7,977 bases of DNA from Tidjanibacter sp. (lineage in GTDB: Bacteria; Bacteroidota; Bacteroidia; Bacteroidales; Rikenellaceae). The stretch is taken from the NCBI GenBank assembly GCA_017547065.1, contig JAFYRC010000153.1, forward strand, positions 1 to 7,977, given 5' to 3'. Both the position numbers and the translations under genes were made by a program. Under the pieces are notes generated by a model that saw only the letters and a list, made by a program, of their open reading frames with translations, had not been told where the DNA came from and searched no databases. Shown piece after piece: positions 7,404-7,977 of this stretch (the stretch's first letter is position 1; each line of letters starts with the position of its first letter).

Positions 7404-7871
7404 ATGAAAAAGTGGTTTAAGATTTTTATGGCAGCCACCCTCGCCTTCGTTGCGTGGAGTTGTGGCGAGCCCATCGAGCCGGCAGAGCCACAGGTACCCA
7501 TCACCGCAGCCAACATTTCGGGCGTGTGGAAACTCGACCAATGGCAGGGTGCAGCTGTAGCGGAGGAGATGGTTGTCTACATTGAGTTTGTCAACTCCGG
7601 CCGAAAATTCACCCTCTATCAGAATGTAAACAGCTCGGTAATGGACATCATCACCGGCACCTACAACCTATACTCCAACAGCATTGGTCAGAGCATTCTG
7701 CGCGGTATCTACGACTACTCCAACGGCACCGAGTGGTCGCACCGCTACACTGTCAAGAGCCTCACCGCCTCGACAATGATTTTGCAGGTCTACGAGGAGG
7801 GCGCAACCACAGCCGAGGGCATTGAGACTCTGGTTTACAAGCGCGCCGAGTTGCCCGAGGGCTTGAAATAG
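7404..7871 (+). CDS. Small lipocalin-like lipoprotein
   Basis: A 155-residue protein. The start is ATG at 7404, because it gives a proper signal peptide (MKKWFKIFMAATLAFVAWSC) after an A-rich leader; an upstream in-frame TTG at 7356 would overlap the previous gene and bury the signal. The probable acylated residue is C20, but the lipobox AWSC is off consensus (Ala at -3, Trp at -2). The mature part begins with a Pro/Glu linker (GEPIEPAEPQVP). Residues about 38-147 match the Bacteroidota lipocalin-like pattern: ISGVWKL (W42), IEFVNSGRKFTLY, GTYNLY, a YTVKSLTASTMILQVY strand pair and a closing ETLVYKR strand, as in Lipocalin_4-type domains. Such small beta barrels may bind a hydrophobic ligand or a partner protein; which is not known. 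It is the last gene before a strong terminator. Coding is very sure; the family fit is moderate. Confidence 0.87.
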   Translation: MKKWFKIFMAATLAFVAWSCGEPIEPAEPQVPITAANISGVWKLDQWQGAAVAEEMVVYIEFVNSGRKFTLYQNVNSSVMDIITGTYNLYSNSIGQSILRGIYDYSNGTEWSHRYTVKSLTASTMILQVYEEGATTAEGIETLVYKRAELPEGLK

Positions 7872-7887
7872 GAAAGGTTTTCGTTTG

Positions 7888-7912
7888 GACACCACACACA
7901 TCGGTGGGTGTC
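7888..7912 (+). other. Imperfect stem-loop upstream of the terminator
   Basis: The arm at 7888-7895 pairs with 7904-7912 over eight base pairs with one bulged G (7906) and an eight-base loop. There is no T tract after it, so it is not a terminator by itself. It could stabilise the 3' end of the mRNA or be chance. Confidence 0.25.
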
Positions 7913-7913
7913 G

Positions 7914-7958
7914 AAACACAAAAGGAGCGAACCATTGCGGTTCGCTCCTTTTGTGTTT
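7914..7958 (+). terminator. Strong rho-independent terminator closing the operon
   Basis: Positions 7914-7933 and 7939-7958 are perfect reverse complements: 20 base pairs around a five-base loop (ATTGC, 7934-7938). The core is GC-rich (GGAGCGAACC with GGTTCGCTCC) and is followed on the 3' side by TTTTGTGTTT. It starts 42 bp after the stop of the lipocalin-like gene. The A-rich 5' side means it could also stop transcription arriving from the other strand. It marks the probable end of the five-gene transcript. Confidence 0.9.
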
Positions 7959-7977
7959 ATGTGTACTACCCCACTAC

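Noticed and set aside
4466..7516. A 1016-codon open frame on the - strand, with similar long ones at 37-1896 and 2723-4405
   Set aside because: They lie in exact codon register opposite the real genes and stay open because those genes avoid TTA, CTA and TCA. They lack signal peptides or family motifs, and the 4466-7516 frame crosses several real genes, whereas the + strand products have clear domains.

Overview
The window looks like Bacteroidota DNA, most likely Bacteroidales; moderate-to-high GC and codon choice would fit an Alistipes/Rikenellaceae-type gut commensal, but that genus guess is inference. The grounds are lipoprotein signal peptides with acidic residues just after the acylated cysteine, BACON-type Ig-like domains, a DUF1573 protein, a lipocalin-like small lipoprotein, and A-rich start regions without Shine-Dalgarno motifs.

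Layout: the first 40 bases are probably the last codons of an upstream gene. After a 56-bp AT-rich spacer come five genes, all on the + strand, separated by only 31, 33, 45 and 31 bp: (1) an 884-residue lipoprotein with N-terminal beta-rich domains and a long leucine-rich repeat (LRR) array; (2) a 550-residue lipoprotein with two BACON-like domains, an LRR region and a poly-glutamate tail; (3) a 693-residue lipoprotein subtilisin-family (S8) serine protease with a propeptide, an intact catalytic triad and a C-terminal Ig-like domain; (4) a 258-residue exported DUF1573-type protein; (5) a 155-residue lipocalin-like lipoprotein. A perfect 20-bp inverted repeat with a T-rich 3' side follows gene 5 and closes the unit. 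There is no gap over 300 bp, and I saw no RNA gene, mobile element or CRISPR array.

How it may work (inference): every full product carries an export signal and four look like lipoproteins, so the operon probably builds a cell-envelope or surface assembly in which two LRR proteins with different N-terminal modules bind ligands or protein partners next to a tethered protease. The LRR proteins could present substrate, restrain the protease, or be processed by it. The DUF1573 and lipocalin-like proteins would be periplasmic or envelope accessories. I do not recognise the set as a named, characterised system. A separate feature is codon use: the five genes (2,540 sense codons) contain only two codons of the TTA/CTA/TCA set, which leaves very long but probably meaningless open frames on the opposite strand.
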